Shown: piece after piece, positions 16,574 through 25,336 of the stretch
Position numbering within the stretch: position 1 is the first letter of the stretch
Layout of the letters: each line of letters starts with the position of its first letter
Assembly: GCF_021290385.1 (NCBI RefSeq)
Contig: NZ_CP089928.1
Location: 3,986,001-4,050,000 of the forward strand
From: Microbulbifer sp. YPW16
Lineage (GTDB): Bacteria > Pseudomonadota > Gammaproteobacteria > Pseudomonadales > Cellvibrionaceae
Length of the DNA stretch: 64,000 nt
Direction of reading: 5' to 3'
Translations under genes and position numbers: made by a program
Notes under the pieces: generated by a model
The model's input: the letters and a program-made list of their open reading frames with translations, nothing else
Databases searched by the model: none
Told to the model about the DNA's origin: nothing

Positions 16574-17680
16574 GTGAAGAAAAGATCCTGCGTAATACTG
16601 GCGGGGGCGGAAGCTGCCCGGCGGGTCCGGGAAGAGGGCCTGCGCCAGGAACAGATTTCGACCCTGGTGGGCGCTTCCGGAGGGCCCAAGTGGCTGGTGA
16701 TCAGCCAGCTCGACCGGGTACTGATGGGGGATTTTTTCCGCGACCGGCAGCAGCCGATTGCCACGGTGGGTTCCTCGATCGGCAGCTTTCGCAATATGTG
16801 TTACGCCATGGAGCGACCGCTGGAGGCCCTGGAGGCACTGGAACATGGCTACATCAACCAGGCTTACGATTCCGGCAAGCCCACCCCGGCAGAGATCACC
16901 ACGGCCGCCGAGCGGATCCTGCAGGGGGTTCTCGGGGATGAGGGCGCGGCACAGGTAGCGGCCAACCGGACCTGGCAGAGCCATTTTGTTACCGTGCGTG
17001 GCCGCGGGCCCCTGGCCAGCGAGCGGCGCGCGGTACTGGCGCCGGCCCTGCTGGCATCGGCCCTGGCCAATGCCTTCTCCCGACGCAGCCTGAGCGCCTT
17101 CTGGGACCGGGTTGTGTTCCATGCGGGCGACACCCCGGCGGTGCAGTTTGACAGCCTGCGCACGGTCAATATCACCCTGTCACCGGACAATGTCCGCTCC
17201 TCGGTGCTGGCCAGTGGTTCCATCCCTCTGGTAATGGCCGGGGTGCAGAATCCCCGGGGGGCGCCCCTGGGCAACTATCGGGACGGGGGCATCACCGATT
17301 ATCATTTCGACCTGCGTTTCCGGCACCCGGACGGGCTGGCACTGTACCCGCACTTTTTCCCCTACATGGTGCCCGGCTGGTTTGACAAGAGCCTGAGCTG
17401 GCGCTGGGTGCGGGGCGGGGCATTGCAGAATACACTGTTGCTGGCGCCTTCCCCCGGCTTCGTTGCCAGCCTGCCTTATGGCAAGATCCCTGATCGCAAC
17501 GATTTCTACCAGTTCACCACGGCTGAGCGGCTCAAGTACTGGAATGCTGTGGTGGATGCCAGCTGGCGTGTGGCCGAGGATTTCTATGAGATGTGGCAGC
17601 GGGGTACAATTGTCGATCACATAATTGAAGTTGGGCACGACGATGTCCTGCACAAGCTGGAAAGGGTAAGTGCCGCATGA
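16574..17680 (+). CDS. Patatin-like phospholipase family protein
   Basis: This is a putative serine lipase/phospholipase with a Ser-Asp dyad. From GTG 16574 it has 368 aa; in-frame TTG codons at 16532 and 16562 are alternatives, and there is no ATG near the start. The oxyanion region is GASGGPKW (residues 33-40), the nucleophile elbow GSSIG puts the serine at residue 68, and the catalytic Asp lies in YRDGGITDYHFD near residue 250. No signal peptide or membrane helix is apparent, so it is probably cytosolic or secreted by another route. The last codons overlap the GntR start by four bases (ATGA), which means translational coupling and suggests a functional link with that regulator. Confidence 0.8.
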   Translation: MKKRSCVILAGAEAARRVREEGLRQEQISTLVGASGGPKWLVISQLDRVLMGDFFRDRQQPIATVGSSIGSFRNMCYAMERPLEALEALEHGYINQAYDSGKPTPAEITTAAERILQGVLGDEGAAQVAANRTWQSHFVTVRGRGPLASERRAVLAPALLASALANAFSRRSLSAFWDRVVFHAGDTPAVQFDSLRTVNITLSPDNVRSSVLASGSIPLVMAGVQNPRGAPLGNYRDGGITDYHFDLRFRHPDGLALYPHFFPYMVPGWFDKSLSWRWVRGGALQNTLLLAPSPGFVASLPYGKIPDRNDFYQFTTAERLKYWNAVVDASWRVAEDFYEMWQRGTIVDHIIEVGHDDVLHKLERVSAA

Positions 17681-18348
17681 GTGAACAGCAGGATTTCAGC
17701 GCGCCCCAGGAGGAGTACCGCACTACCCAGGAGCGCGTCTACTTCCAGGTGCGCGATGCCATCCTGCGCGGCCGCTTCCTCCCGGGCCATGCCATTACCA
17801 TCCGCGGCCTGGCCGCAGAGCTGGACTGCAGCCCGATGCCTGTGCGCGAGGCTCTTCGCCGCCTGACTTCAGAGCGCGCGCTGGAGCTCTCGGATACCCG
17901 CCGGGTAACCGTGCCCACCATGACCCCGGAAAAACTGGCAGAAATCTGCGCGGCGCGCGTCGCACTGGAATGCCAGGCGGCCGAGCAGGCACTGCCGTAT
18001 GTGGGGACCGAGGAGCTGGAGCAGTTGCGCAGGCTGGATGGCCGGGTGACCGACGCACTGGCAGAAAAAGACATTGAAGAGTACGTCACGGCCAACCTGG
18101 AATTTCACTTTACCCTTTACCGGCTCGGGCGGCCGCATATCATCCTCTCCCTGATCGAGAGCCTCTGGTTGCAGACTGCCCCTCTACAGCACCTGGTGTT
18201 CCAGCGCTTTGGTGTCCAGGAGCTGCCCGATCGCCACCAGGACCTGCTGGAGGCCATAGCGTCCAAAGACCCGGAACGGGTGCGCACCGCCATCCGCCAG
18301 GATATCGAGGAAGGCCTCGGCTCTCTCTCCGCAGAAGAATTAACCTAG
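17677..18348 (+). CDS. GntR family transcriptional regulator (FCD/FadR subfamily)
   Basis: The 223-aa DNA-binding protein has an N-terminal winged helix-turn-helix (about residues 15-80, with RGLAAELDCSPMPVREALRRL as the recognition part) and a C-terminal all-helical FCD ligand-binding domain. In the FCD part, residues such as D131-x3-H135 (NLEFHF) and the later His residues would bind a metal and a carboxylate ligand, as known for this family. The ligand is unknown. It overlaps the patatin gene by 4 bases and precedes the DUF6122-type gene by 6 bases, so the three are probably one operon. It is 0.6 kb upstream of the cyanophycin-type locus and is one candidate for its control. Confidence 0.9.
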   Translation: MSEQQDFSAPQEEYRTTQERVYFQVRDAILRGRFLPGHAITIRGLAAELDCSPMPVREALRRLTSERALELSDTRRVTVPTMTPEKLAEICAARVALECQAAEQALPYVGTEELEQLRRLDGRVTDALAEKDIEEYVTANLEFHFTLYRLGRPHIILSLIESLWLQTAPLQHLVFQRFGVQELPDRHQDLLEAIASKDPERVRTAIRQDIEEGLGSLSAEELT

Positions 18349-18354
18349 GATTCC

Positions 18355-18663
18355 ATGTACGGTTTTATCCATATTTCCCTCCACGTCGTGGTGCCCATTG
18401 CACTGGCCTGGTTCCTGTTCCGTGACGACTGGCTGAAAGCGGCCCTGATCATGCTGGCGGCAAACCTGGTCGACCTGGATCACCTGTTTGTGGAGGCCAC
18501 ATCTGAACCGGTGCAATGTGCCATCAACACCTATCCACTACACACCATGTTCCCGATCTCCTTCTTCGGGGCGTTGCTGTTCCTGCCCTGGAAGCCTGTG
18601 CGTATGCTCGGGGTAGGGCTGGTGGCGCATATGCTGATCGATGCGGCGGGTTGCGGTCTATGA
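18355..18663 (+). CDS. Small membrane protein, DUF6122-like
   Basis: The 102-aa hydrophobic protein has about three predicted membrane segments. MYGFIHISLHVVVP and the LVDLDHLF segment, with conserved His and Asp residues, recall the small DUF6122 membrane proteins that look like fragments of metal-dependent membrane hydrolases (YdjM-like). The function is unknown. It lies 6 bases after the GntR stop codon. The 251-base gap that follows, up to the first cyanophycinase gene, contains no gene I can support, but must hold that gene's promoter. Confidence 0.7.
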   Translation: MYGFIHISLHVVVPIALAWFLFRDDWLKAALIMLAANLVDLDHLFVEATSEPVQCAINTYPLHTMFPISFFGALLFLPWKPVRMLGVGLVAHMLIDAAGCGL

Positions 18664-18914
18664 TATCCGCAGCCCACAATTGAGCTGTTCACCGGGCGGG
18701 AATATTCCGCATGCACGGTTTAGGAAAAAGTCAGCTTGAGTGCACCGAAATATTGCGCATCGTTGCTTGCAAATGTTCGCATTGCGCCCGGACTTGACGT
18801 TTTTGGCCGTTGCGAAGCGCCTTCACAAATCGCGGATGACAAAGCCGTTACTCTTTGACGACATAACAATAACTGCCCGGCTTTTCGCGGGCACAACACG
18901 TCAAGGAGATCACA

Positions 18915-20309
18915 ATGCCCAGCAAGCTCGCGTTGCTCTTTCCAACCCTGTTCCTGAGTCATGGGGCCCTGGCCTGTATCACACAGGAATCCGAATCCAA
19001 CGATGCCGAGTCCAATGCAGATGGCCCGGTCTGCTCCAGCCAGCAGGTGGCCGGCGAGATCGACAGCCGGCGCGACCAGGATTGGTATTACTTCAATATT
19101 GACGAGGCCGCCACACTCGATATCACCCTGGGTCACGCCAGTGGCGACGACTTTGACTGGTACCTATACGATCCACAACAGCAGCTCTATGCCGCCGAAA
19201 CTGCGGACACCCCGGAGAGCGCGTCTGTTTCTGTGGGTGGGGCAGGCATGTACACACTTAAGGTCACCCGGTATAGCGGCACTGGCTCCTACTCCCTTTC
19301 CGTTGCCGGAATTCCCTCTTCCGGGGGCAGTGGCGATGGCGGTGATGGTGGCACCGGTGGCTGTAACCTCGGTGCACGGCCGAGCAAGCCCGGGGGGCTT
19401 ACTACCTACCTGGCCGGTAATCCGGACGATGCCTGCCTGGAGCTGGCTCCCAATGGGGGCGGGCTGCTGGTCATGGGGGGCGGCACCGACGTGGATATGG
19501 CGTTTGAGCGACGCGTCAAGCCCATTTCAGGCGGTGGCGATGTGGTGGTCCTGCGTACTTCCGGCGGCGATGGTTACAACGAGTACTTCCTTAACCTGCT
19601 CGGGGCCGATTCGGTTGAAACCCTGATGGTCGACCGGTCTCAGCATGCGGACAGCGACTATGTTCTCTGGGCGCTGCAGTCCGCCGAGTTTATCTGGCTG
19701 GCCGGTGGTGACCAGTCCGACTACCTCAACCAGTGGCAGGGAACCCCGGTACAGCAGGCGCTGGATGAGGCCCTTGCCCGGGGTGCCGTGCTGGGTGGTA
19801 CCTCCGCCGGAGCGGCGGTGCAATCCGAGTATATCTACGATCCCGACGGCACTTACGGCGCCTACTCCCCGGAGGCTGTGACCGACCTCTGCCACGAGTA
19901 CACCAACATCTCGACGGATTTCCTGACCACCGCAATGATGGAGAATGTGCTGGTGGATACCCATTTTGCAGAGCGGGATCGTATGGGGCGCCTGATGGCC
20001 TTTATGGCCGGCCTGCCAGTGGGTATCCGTGGCATGGGCGTGGACGAGCAGACCTCGATCTTCTTTACCAGCGATGGTACAGGGGTGGTCGATGGCAGCG
20101 GCAATGTCTACGTGCTGGCCGAGGACGGCTCGACCTCCCGCACCCTGGCAGCCTGTGGACTGCCGGTCATCTATGAGAATGTGCTGCGCTACCAGCTCTC
20201 CGAGTCCGACCAGTACAACATACTGACTGGGGCGACATCGGTTGCGCCCACCCGGATTGGCATCGACGGCAGCAAGACCAACTTCTATATCAACCAGCCA
20301 TACCAGTAA
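18915..20309 (+). CDS. Secreted cyanophycinase-type S51 peptidase with PPC domain
   Basis: This predicted extracellular serine peptidase is built as a signal peptide (residues 1-20, ending GALA), a bacterial pre-peptidase C-terminal (PPC) beta-sandwich (about 30-130), a Gly-rich linker (135-149, GGSGDGGDGGTGG) and an S51 catalytic domain (165-464). Catalytic features of cyanophycinase are visible: GGDQ with Q267, the nucleophile S297 in GGTSAGAAV, and the HF-x(5)-GRL segment with H350. Cyanophycinases cut the Asp-Arg polymer cyanophycin to beta-Asp-Arg dipeptides. AAGGAG precedes the ATG and a strong terminator follows, so it forms its own transcript. Alternative substrates (other aspartyl peptides) are not excluded. 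A PPC domain is typical of secreted marine enzymes. Confidence 0.82.
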   Translation: MPSKLALLFPTLFLSHGALACITQESESNDAESNADGPVCSSQQVAGEIDSRRDQDWYYFNIDEAATLDITLGHASGDDFDWYLYDPQQQLYAAETADTPESASVSVGGAGMYTLKVTRYSGTGSYSLSVAGIPSSGGSGDGGDGGTGGCNLGARPSKPGGLTTYLAGNPDDACLELAPNGGGLLVMGGGTDVDMAFERRVKPISGGGDVVVLRTSGGDGYNEYFLNLLGADSVETLMVDRSQHADSDYVLWALQSAEFIWLAGGDQSDYLNQWQGTPVQQALDEALARGAVLGGTSAGAAVQSEYIYDPDGTYGAYSPEAVTDLCHEYTNISTDFLTTAMMENVLVDTHFAERDRMGRLMAFMAGLPVGIRGMGVDEQTSIFFTSDGTGVVDGSGNVYVLAEDGSTSRTLAACGLPVIYENVLRYQLSESDQYNILTGATSVAPTRIGIDGSKTNFYINQPYQ

Positions 20310-20333
20310 CCGGGGTATCCCCTGGGTTGTGGG

Positions 20334-20369
20334 GCCGGGGCGGGGAGAAATTCCCGCCCCGGCTTTTTT
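20334..20369 (+). terminator. Rho-independent terminator of the secreted cyanophycinase gene
   Basis: An exact 11-bp stem (GCCGGGGCGGG, 20334-20344, with CCCGCCCCGGC, 20353-20363) is followed directly by six T. Confidence 0.92.
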
Positions 20370-20487
20370 ATGGGAAATTTTCCCCTGCCCGCATCGATTG
20401 AGGGGTGCCTGTTTTGTAATCGATGGCTGCAGAAAATTCTGTTTGCCACGGGTTCCACGCCGGTCTTCCCTGCATGTCAAGAAACGC

Positions 20488-20525
20488 TTTACAGCATTTT
20501 TTCACCGTGATAAAAAATCGGTGAA
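20488..20525 (+). promoter_or_regulatory. Putative sigma-70 promoter with overlapping inverted repeat, upstream of the TonB receptor
   Basis: TTTACA (20488-20493) and TAAAAA (20511-20516) are spaced by 17 bases, a fair sigma-70 match. The inverted repeat TTCACCG (20501-20507) / CGGTGAA (20519-20525) brackets the -10 box, where a repressor could act. The transcript would have a leader of about 400 bases before the receptor start at 20926. Confidence 0.4.
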
Positions 20526-20569
20526 GTTCGTTGGATAACAACAAGCAAACACCTCCAAAGAAAAGCACT

Positions 20570-20653
20570 ATGAACTCAAGCAACGTGGTATCCATTGCTG
20601 CCATCGAGTGCTGCTCCGCCAACTACCACCTCAGCGAGTGGTTTGACGAGTAG
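20570..20653 (+). other. Possible 27-aa leader ORF
   Basis: An ATG-to-TAG frame in the 616-base gap before the receptor encodes MNSSNVVSIAAIECCSANYH and seven more residues. It has a Cys-Cys pair and an acidic end. There is no clear ribosome-binding sequence (AAAGAAAAG only), so translation is doubtful. It could be a leader peptide or chance. The rest of the gap after it (20654-20925) shows no better candidate. Confidence 0.15.
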
Positions 20654-20925
20654 CTTCCACGCATCGGCCTGACCGTGCGCTTGACCCTGTTTTGATAGGA
20701 CAAAGTTGAGCGTGCCGCCGAGCACAGGGAAGCTATAAGTCGGTTCTCTTTTCCCCGCCTTATATCGCCAACAATATCCAGCAGTATCGGTGTGTCTCCG
20801 GCATGCTGACCTGTGTGCGCAACCGGGCCGCCGGCGTTTGCCTGTGGGCATTGCTTGCCCTCAAAAAGCACATTGCAAATCCAAGATAAGAAGGGCCCTG
20901 GAGCCTGAACACAGAGGGAATCCAA

Positions 20926-23727
20926 ATGAATAAGAGAACCCATCTTTACAAAGCCATTCGCCTGGCCGTCGGTTGTTCTCTGGTCGCCGGCAGCGCATTT
21001 GCGCAGGACTTACCGAACCCCGCTGGTGAGGCGGTGGAGGAGATCACCGTCACCGGTAGCCACATCAAGGGGCTCGATACCGAGGGCGCGGTGCAGGTTG
21101 TGCAGATCAACCGCGACGATATCGAGGCATCCGGCGCGACCTCCGCAATTGAAATCCTGCAGGAGCTGACGCAGACCGGTGGTGGCTCCGGCACCTTCTC
21201 CACAGCAACCGGTGGGCCACTTTCCAGCAACACCCCGGTGGGGGCTGCAGGTGTCTCCCTGCGCGGCCTGGGCAGCTCGGCAACACTGGTACTGGTTAAC
21301 GGCCGCCGCGTATCTGTCAGTTCCTTCGCCAAGGGGCAGGAATCCTTTGTCGATGTAAACTCCATTCCCCTGTCAGCCATTGAGCGCGTTGAAGTCCTGC
21401 CCAGCGGTGCGGCTGCAACATACGGCGCCGATGCGGTTGCCGGCGTGGTTAACTTCGTGCTCCGTGATGATTTTGAAGGCAGTGAAGTCAGCATCACCCA
21501 CGGTAACTCCACTGCCAGTTCAGATGAGGGCAAGTACAACCTGAACTGGATCTGGGGGCGCACCGGCGAGCGCAGCCACAGCATGGTGGTGGTGGACCTG
21601 TTCAAGCGCAATGCGCTCTACGACCGCGACCGGGATATTTCTGCCAACTCTGTTCGCCCCAGCCAGCAGGGGGTTTACCCCAGCTTCAATGACCTGGCCT
21701 TTATGCTCTACGACCAGACGCAGACCCCCACAGCCGGTGGCTGTCCGGAAGACCAGTTCAAGTTTGGGCGGCTGGGTGATTATTGTGAATTCAACACCAA
21801 TGCGGTAGCTGCCACCCGGGATGACTACCAGAGCGGCAGTGTGGTAGCGACGTTTAATTACGACCTGAGTGATAACCTGGAATGGTTCAACAATGTCATG
21901 TTCCAGACCAGCGAATCCCGGGGAACCAGCTCCCCGGCCAATTTCAGCTATGCGCCTTTTGATCCCGAGAGCCCCCTGTGGCCTGCGGCCCTGGTCGAGG
22001 ACATCGTCGAGGAGGGTTCGTTTGAGGGCACCACGGATATCAGTGATTTTTACGGCTACCCGATCTATGCCTGGGGCAAATTCCCCGATCCCCGGGCTGT
22101 CGAAGTCGAGAGCCAGTCGGTTCGCCTTTTGACCGGGCTTCGCGGCGAGCTGAATAACTGGGATTGGGAAGTGGCTGCCAATGTTGGCCGCAACGAAAAT
22201 GAACAGCGTGGTATTTCTGGGCTGTATAACTCCGAGGCCTTCTACAATGCATCGCTGGGCAATCTCTGTGCCGATGGCACGGTGGTCAATCGATGGGATG
22301 TTGATCTTGACCCGGTGGATGCGTTTTACGCGGGAGAGACCTGTGAATCGATCGGTAAGACAACAGCCTGGTACAACCCATTCGACGGGCAGGCCGACCA
22401 GGTTGATGCGATTGACCAGTTCGTAAGAACTGATGCCAGGCGCAGTGGTGTTTCCAACCTCTATGCCATTGACGGTAATATCTCTGGTGACCTCTTTGAC
22501 CTGCCGGCGGGCACAGTAAAAGTTGCCATTGGTGCAGAAGTGCGTCGCGAAAGTGTGGAGGACACGCCGGCAGCAGATGCGGTTTCGACCACTTTCAACC
22601 CCGAGCCGATCCTCGGCTTCAGCTCCACATCAGCCGACGCAGAGCGTGACCAGTGGGCAGTGTACATGGAGCAGGCGATTCCGGTAACACTCGATACTGA
22701 AATGCAGCTGGCGCTGCGCTATGACTATTACGATAGCTTTGGCGGCGATTTCAATCCCAAGGTTTCCCTGCGCCATGCCTTCAATGATGCCGTCATCGCC
22801 CGGGGTAACTGGTCCACTTCCTTCCGTGCGCCCTCACTGGCCCAGGTCGGTGCAGGTACCCTGCTCAGCAGCTACCGCGTCGACTGTGAAGTGACGCCCG
22901 GCGCCTGCGATGGCCTGAATGATGTCGACGGCGAGTCCCTGCTCTCTGAAGAGGTCAGTAACGATAACCTGCAACCAGAAGAGGCCACTACCTGGGGCGC
23001 GGGCTTGCTGCTAAAGCCGACGGCCGATACCGAGATCAGCATCGATTACTGGAATATCGAGCATGAAAACCTGATTGGCGTTGAGGAAGATGACTTTATC
23101 CTGCGTGCGCTAGCGGGTGAGTTTGACGTGGTCGGTGAGGGTGAGCTGCCTACCGGAAGGCCGGGCCTGGAAGTGGATGCCGGTGGGTTTGTAGTGGATG
23201 CCCATTTCCAGCTGACCAACCTGGGCCTGCAGAAAACCAGCGGCGTGGACCTGGCGTTCACCCAGTACCTGGATACCGACAACCTGGGCAGTTTCCGCTT
23301 CACCCTGGATACCACATACCTGGCTGAGTTTGACCGTTACCCGTCAGATGCGCTGGGTGAGGTGAGTGAGGCCGGTGAATACCAGTACCCGCGTTGGCTG
23401 GCCAATGCCAAGATGCGCTGGACCTATGAGCAGTGGTCGGCCTCCCTGGGTGCGCGTTACACCCACAGCTATGCGGACGACCCGACCCTGCGTGTCCTGG
23501 ACGCTGTTGGCCTGCCGGAGACCGCTGAGGTTGAGGTAGACGCCTGGGAAGTTCTCGATATGAACATCAGCCGAGACTTCGACAATGGCAGCTGGCTGAG
23601 CCTGCGGGTCGATAACCTCCTGGACGAGGAGCCGCCCCTGGTTCTGGGCACTGGTGCCAATGTGGATCACGTCAACCACAGTTCCATGGGCCGCTTCGTC
23701 ACCCTGAGCTACGGCCACGCGTTTTAA
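20926..23727 (+). CDS. TonB-dependent outer membrane receptor
   Basis: The 933-aa outer membrane active transporter has a signal peptide (cleavage after AGSAFA, about residue 26), a TonB-box-like EEITVTGS near residue 37, and a plug domain (about 45-170, with LRGLGSSATLVLVNGRRV). A 22-strand barrel follows and ends in the aromatic YGHAF needed for outer membrane assembly. The plug and barrel resemble the large peptide- and sugar-type receptors of marine gammaproteobacteria rather than siderophore receptors. It stands between a cyanophycinase and a transporter/isoaspartyl-dipeptidase pair, so I infer that it imports cyanophycin fragments. GAGGGAA precedes the ATG. A hairpin separates it from the transporter gene. 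Confidence 0.92.
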   Translation: MNKRTHLYKAIRLAVGCSLVAGSAFAQDLPNPAGEAVEEITVTGSHIKGLDTEGAVQVVQINRDDIEASGATSAIEILQELTQTGGGSGTFSTATGGPLSSNTPVGAAGVSLRGLGSSATLVLVNGRRVSVSSFAKGQESFVDVNSIPLSAIERVEVLPSGAAATYGADAVAGVVNFVLRDDFEGSEVSITHGNSTASSDEGKYNLNWIWGRTGERSHSMVVVDLFKRNALYDRDRDISANSVRPSQQGVYPSFNDLAFMLYDQTQTPTAGGCPEDQFKFGRLGDYCEFNTNAVAATRDDYQSGSVVATFNYDLSDNLEWFNNVMFQTSESRGTSSPANFSYAPFDPESPLWPAALVEDIVEEGSFEGTTDISDFYGYPIYAWGKFPDPRAVEVESQSVRLLTGLRGELNNWDWEVAANVGRNENEQRGISGLYNSEAFYNASLGNLCADGTVVNRWDVDLDPVDAFYAGETCESIGKTTAWYNPFDGQADQVDAIDQFVRTDARRSGVSNLYAIDGNISGDLFDLPAGTVKVAIGAEVRRESVEDTPAADAVSTTFNPEPILGFSSTSADAERDQWAVYMEQAIPVTLDTEMQLALRYDYYDSFGGDFNPKVSLRHAFNDAVIARGNWSTSFRAPSLAQVGAGTLLSSYRVDCEVTPGACDGLNDVDGESLLSEEVSNDNLQPEEATTWGAGLLLKPTADTEISIDYWNIEHENLIGVEEDDFILRALAGEFDVVGEGELPTGRPGLEVDAGGFVVDAHFQLTNLGLQKTSGVDLAFTQYLDTDNLGSFRFTLDTTYLAEFDRYPSDALGEVSEAGEYQYPRWLANAKMRWTYEQWSASLGARYTHSYADDPTLRVLDAVGLPETAEVEVDAWEVLDMNISRDFDNGSWLSLRVDNLLDEEPPLVLGTGANVDHVNHSSMGRFVTLSYGHAF

Positions 23728-23739
23728 TCGAGCCGGATA

Positions 23740-23765
23740 CCACCGCCCCCACAGGGGTGCGGTGG
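23740..23765 (+). other. Hairpin between the receptor and transporter genes
   Basis: CCACCGC-CCCC-ACA-GGGG-T-GCGGTGG folds into an 11-bp stem with one bulged T, 12 bases after the receptor stop. Without a T run it is more likely an mRNA processing or stabilising hairpin that sets the receptor-to-transporter ratio than a full terminator. Confidence 0.4.
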
Positions 23766-23802
23766 CTGTTAACCAGTATAAAAACCAACTTGGTGTACCC
23801 CT

Positions 23803-25320
23803 ATGCAAGCTTCTGCCCCTGAAGTCGAACGGCAAGGCGCCGGTGAGGTGGTCGCAGAGCCCAAATGGGCAATGCCGGATACCTACCTGATCTTGTTGTG
23901 TGTGGCACTGGTCGCATTTGCCCTCAACTTCCTGATCCCGGCCGGCACTTACGAGACCATTGTGCAGACGGTCAACGGTGTCGAACGCAAGGTGATCGAC
24001 CCGGCCACTTACCAGCAGGCGACGGATGCGCCACAGGGTATGGCCGTATTTGCGGAAGGCGGAGACATCGGCCTGCTGAATTTCGCCTTCGAGGGGATGG
24101 TCTCGGGCAGCAAGTGGGGCGCCTCGATCGGGGTTTTCGCCTTTATCCTGCTGACCGGCGGTGCTTTCGGGCTGATTTTTGCCAGTGGCTCGGTGGAGCG
24201 CGGGTTGTTCCAGGTCATCGCCCGCAACCGCGAGGCCGGGCATCTCTACCTGGCCATCCTGTGTGTGCTCTTTTCCCTGGGCGGGGCAGTATTTGGCATG
24301 GGGGAAGAGGTGATTCCCTTTACCCTGATCGTGGTGCCACTGCTGGTGACCATGGGGTATGACAGTATCACCGCACTGCTGGTGACATACGTCGCCACCC
24401 AGGTGGGCTTCGCTACCTCGTGGATGAATCCCTTCGGTGTCAGTATTGCCCAGGGTATTGCCGATGTGCCGCTGATGTCCGGCAGTGGGCCCCGCATGGC
24501 GATCTGGTTTGTCGCCACCTGCCTGCTTGCGGGCTACACGCTCTTCTACGCACGCCGTATCCAGCGCGACCCGGAGTCGTCCCTGGCACATGATTCGGAT
24601 GCGGTATTCCGCCAGAAGCAGCAGTCGGTGGAATCCCTGCAGACCATGGTCCGCGGTGACGGCTGGATCCTGTTGCTGTTCGCGGCGGGTATCGCCTGGA
24701 TGATCTGGGGCGTGGTGGAGCGCAGTTATTTCCTGCCGGAAATCGCCAGCCAGTTTTTCACCATGGGGATTGTGATTGCGATTGTCGCCATCGCCTTCGG
24801 GCTCAATGGCCTGACGGCGAATAAGGCGGCGGCTGCATTCAAGGAGGGTGCCCAGCAGCTATTGCCGGCAGCCATGGTGGTAGCGCTGGCCAAGGGCATC
24901 GTGTTGCTGCTGGGGGGAGACGATCCCAACGGGGCCAGTGTCCTCAATACCCTGCTGCACTGGGCGGGCCAGGGGCTAGCCGATGTCTCCGGCGCGGTTT
25001 CCGCCTGGTTCATGCTGGTTTTCCAGACGGTTTTTAACTTCTTTATTACATCTGGTTCAGGGCAGGCAGCCCTGACTATGCCGATCATGGCGCCGCTGGC
25101 GGACGTGGTGGGGGTTACCCGCCAGACCGCGGTACTGGCTTTCCAGCTGGGTGACGGTTTCACCAATATTATCGTGCCGACTTCGGCCGCCCTGATGGGT
25201 TGCCTGGGGGCGGCCCGGCTGGACTGGGGCATCTGGCTTCGCTTCGTGTTGCCGTTGTGGACGGGCCTGTTCCTGTTCGCCTCCCTGTCAGTACTTGTCG
25301 CCGCCCTGGCCGGCTTCTGA
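23803..25320 (+). CDS. YfcC family inner membrane transporter
   Basis: The 505-aa polytopic protein of the DcuC/YfcC/ArcD-like ion transporter superfamily has about 12 hydrophobic segments. Recognisable segments are the opening LNFLIPAGTYE, FGMGEEVIPFT, ATSWMNPFGVSIAQGIADVPLMSG and the re-entrant-like SGSGQAALTMPIMAPLAD. YfcC proteins carry arginine/ornithine-like or small peptide/dicarboxylate substrates. Here it lies 75 bases after a TonB receptor and 16 bases before an isoaspartyl dipeptidase homologue, so I infer that it carries beta-aspartyl dipeptides (for example beta-Asp-Arg) across the inner membrane. A long soluble loop near residues 45-90 is unusual for the fold but typical for YfcC. 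Confidence 0.88.
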   Translation: MQASAPEVERQGAGEVVAEPKWAMPDTYLILLCVALVAFALNFLIPAGTYETIVQTVNGVERKVIDPATYQQATDAPQGMAVFAEGGDIGLLNFAFEGMVSGSKWGASIGVFAFILLTGGAFGLIFASGSVERGLFQVIARNREAGHLYLAILCVLFSLGGAVFGMGEEVIPFTLIVVPLLVTMGYDSITALLVTYVATQVGFATSWMNPFGVSIAQGIADVPLMSGSGPRMAIWFVATCLLAGYTLFYARRIQRDPESSLAHDSDAVFRQKQQSVESLQTMVRGDGWILLLFAAGIAWMIWGVVERSYFLPEIASQFFTMGIVIAIVAIAFGLNGLTANKAAAAFKEGAQQLLPAAMVVALAKGIVLLLGGDDPNGASVLNTLLHWAGQGLADVSGAVSAWFMLVFQTVFNFFITSGSGQAALTMPIMAPLADVVGVTRQTAVLAFQLGDGFTNIIVPTSAALMGCLGAARLDWGIWLRFVLPLWTGLFLFASLSVLVAALAGF

Positions 25321-25336
25321 GCAGTAAAAAATTGAT

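Noticed and set aside
20803-20889. 28-codon frame just before the TonB receptor
   Set aside because: No ribosome-binding sequence, no signal or pattern; probably chance.
23803-25320. Identity as an arginine/ornithine antiporter (ArcD)
   Set aside because: The YfcC-type fold fits better, and no arcA, arcB or arcC gene is in the window; the transporter lies between a receptor and a dipeptidase.
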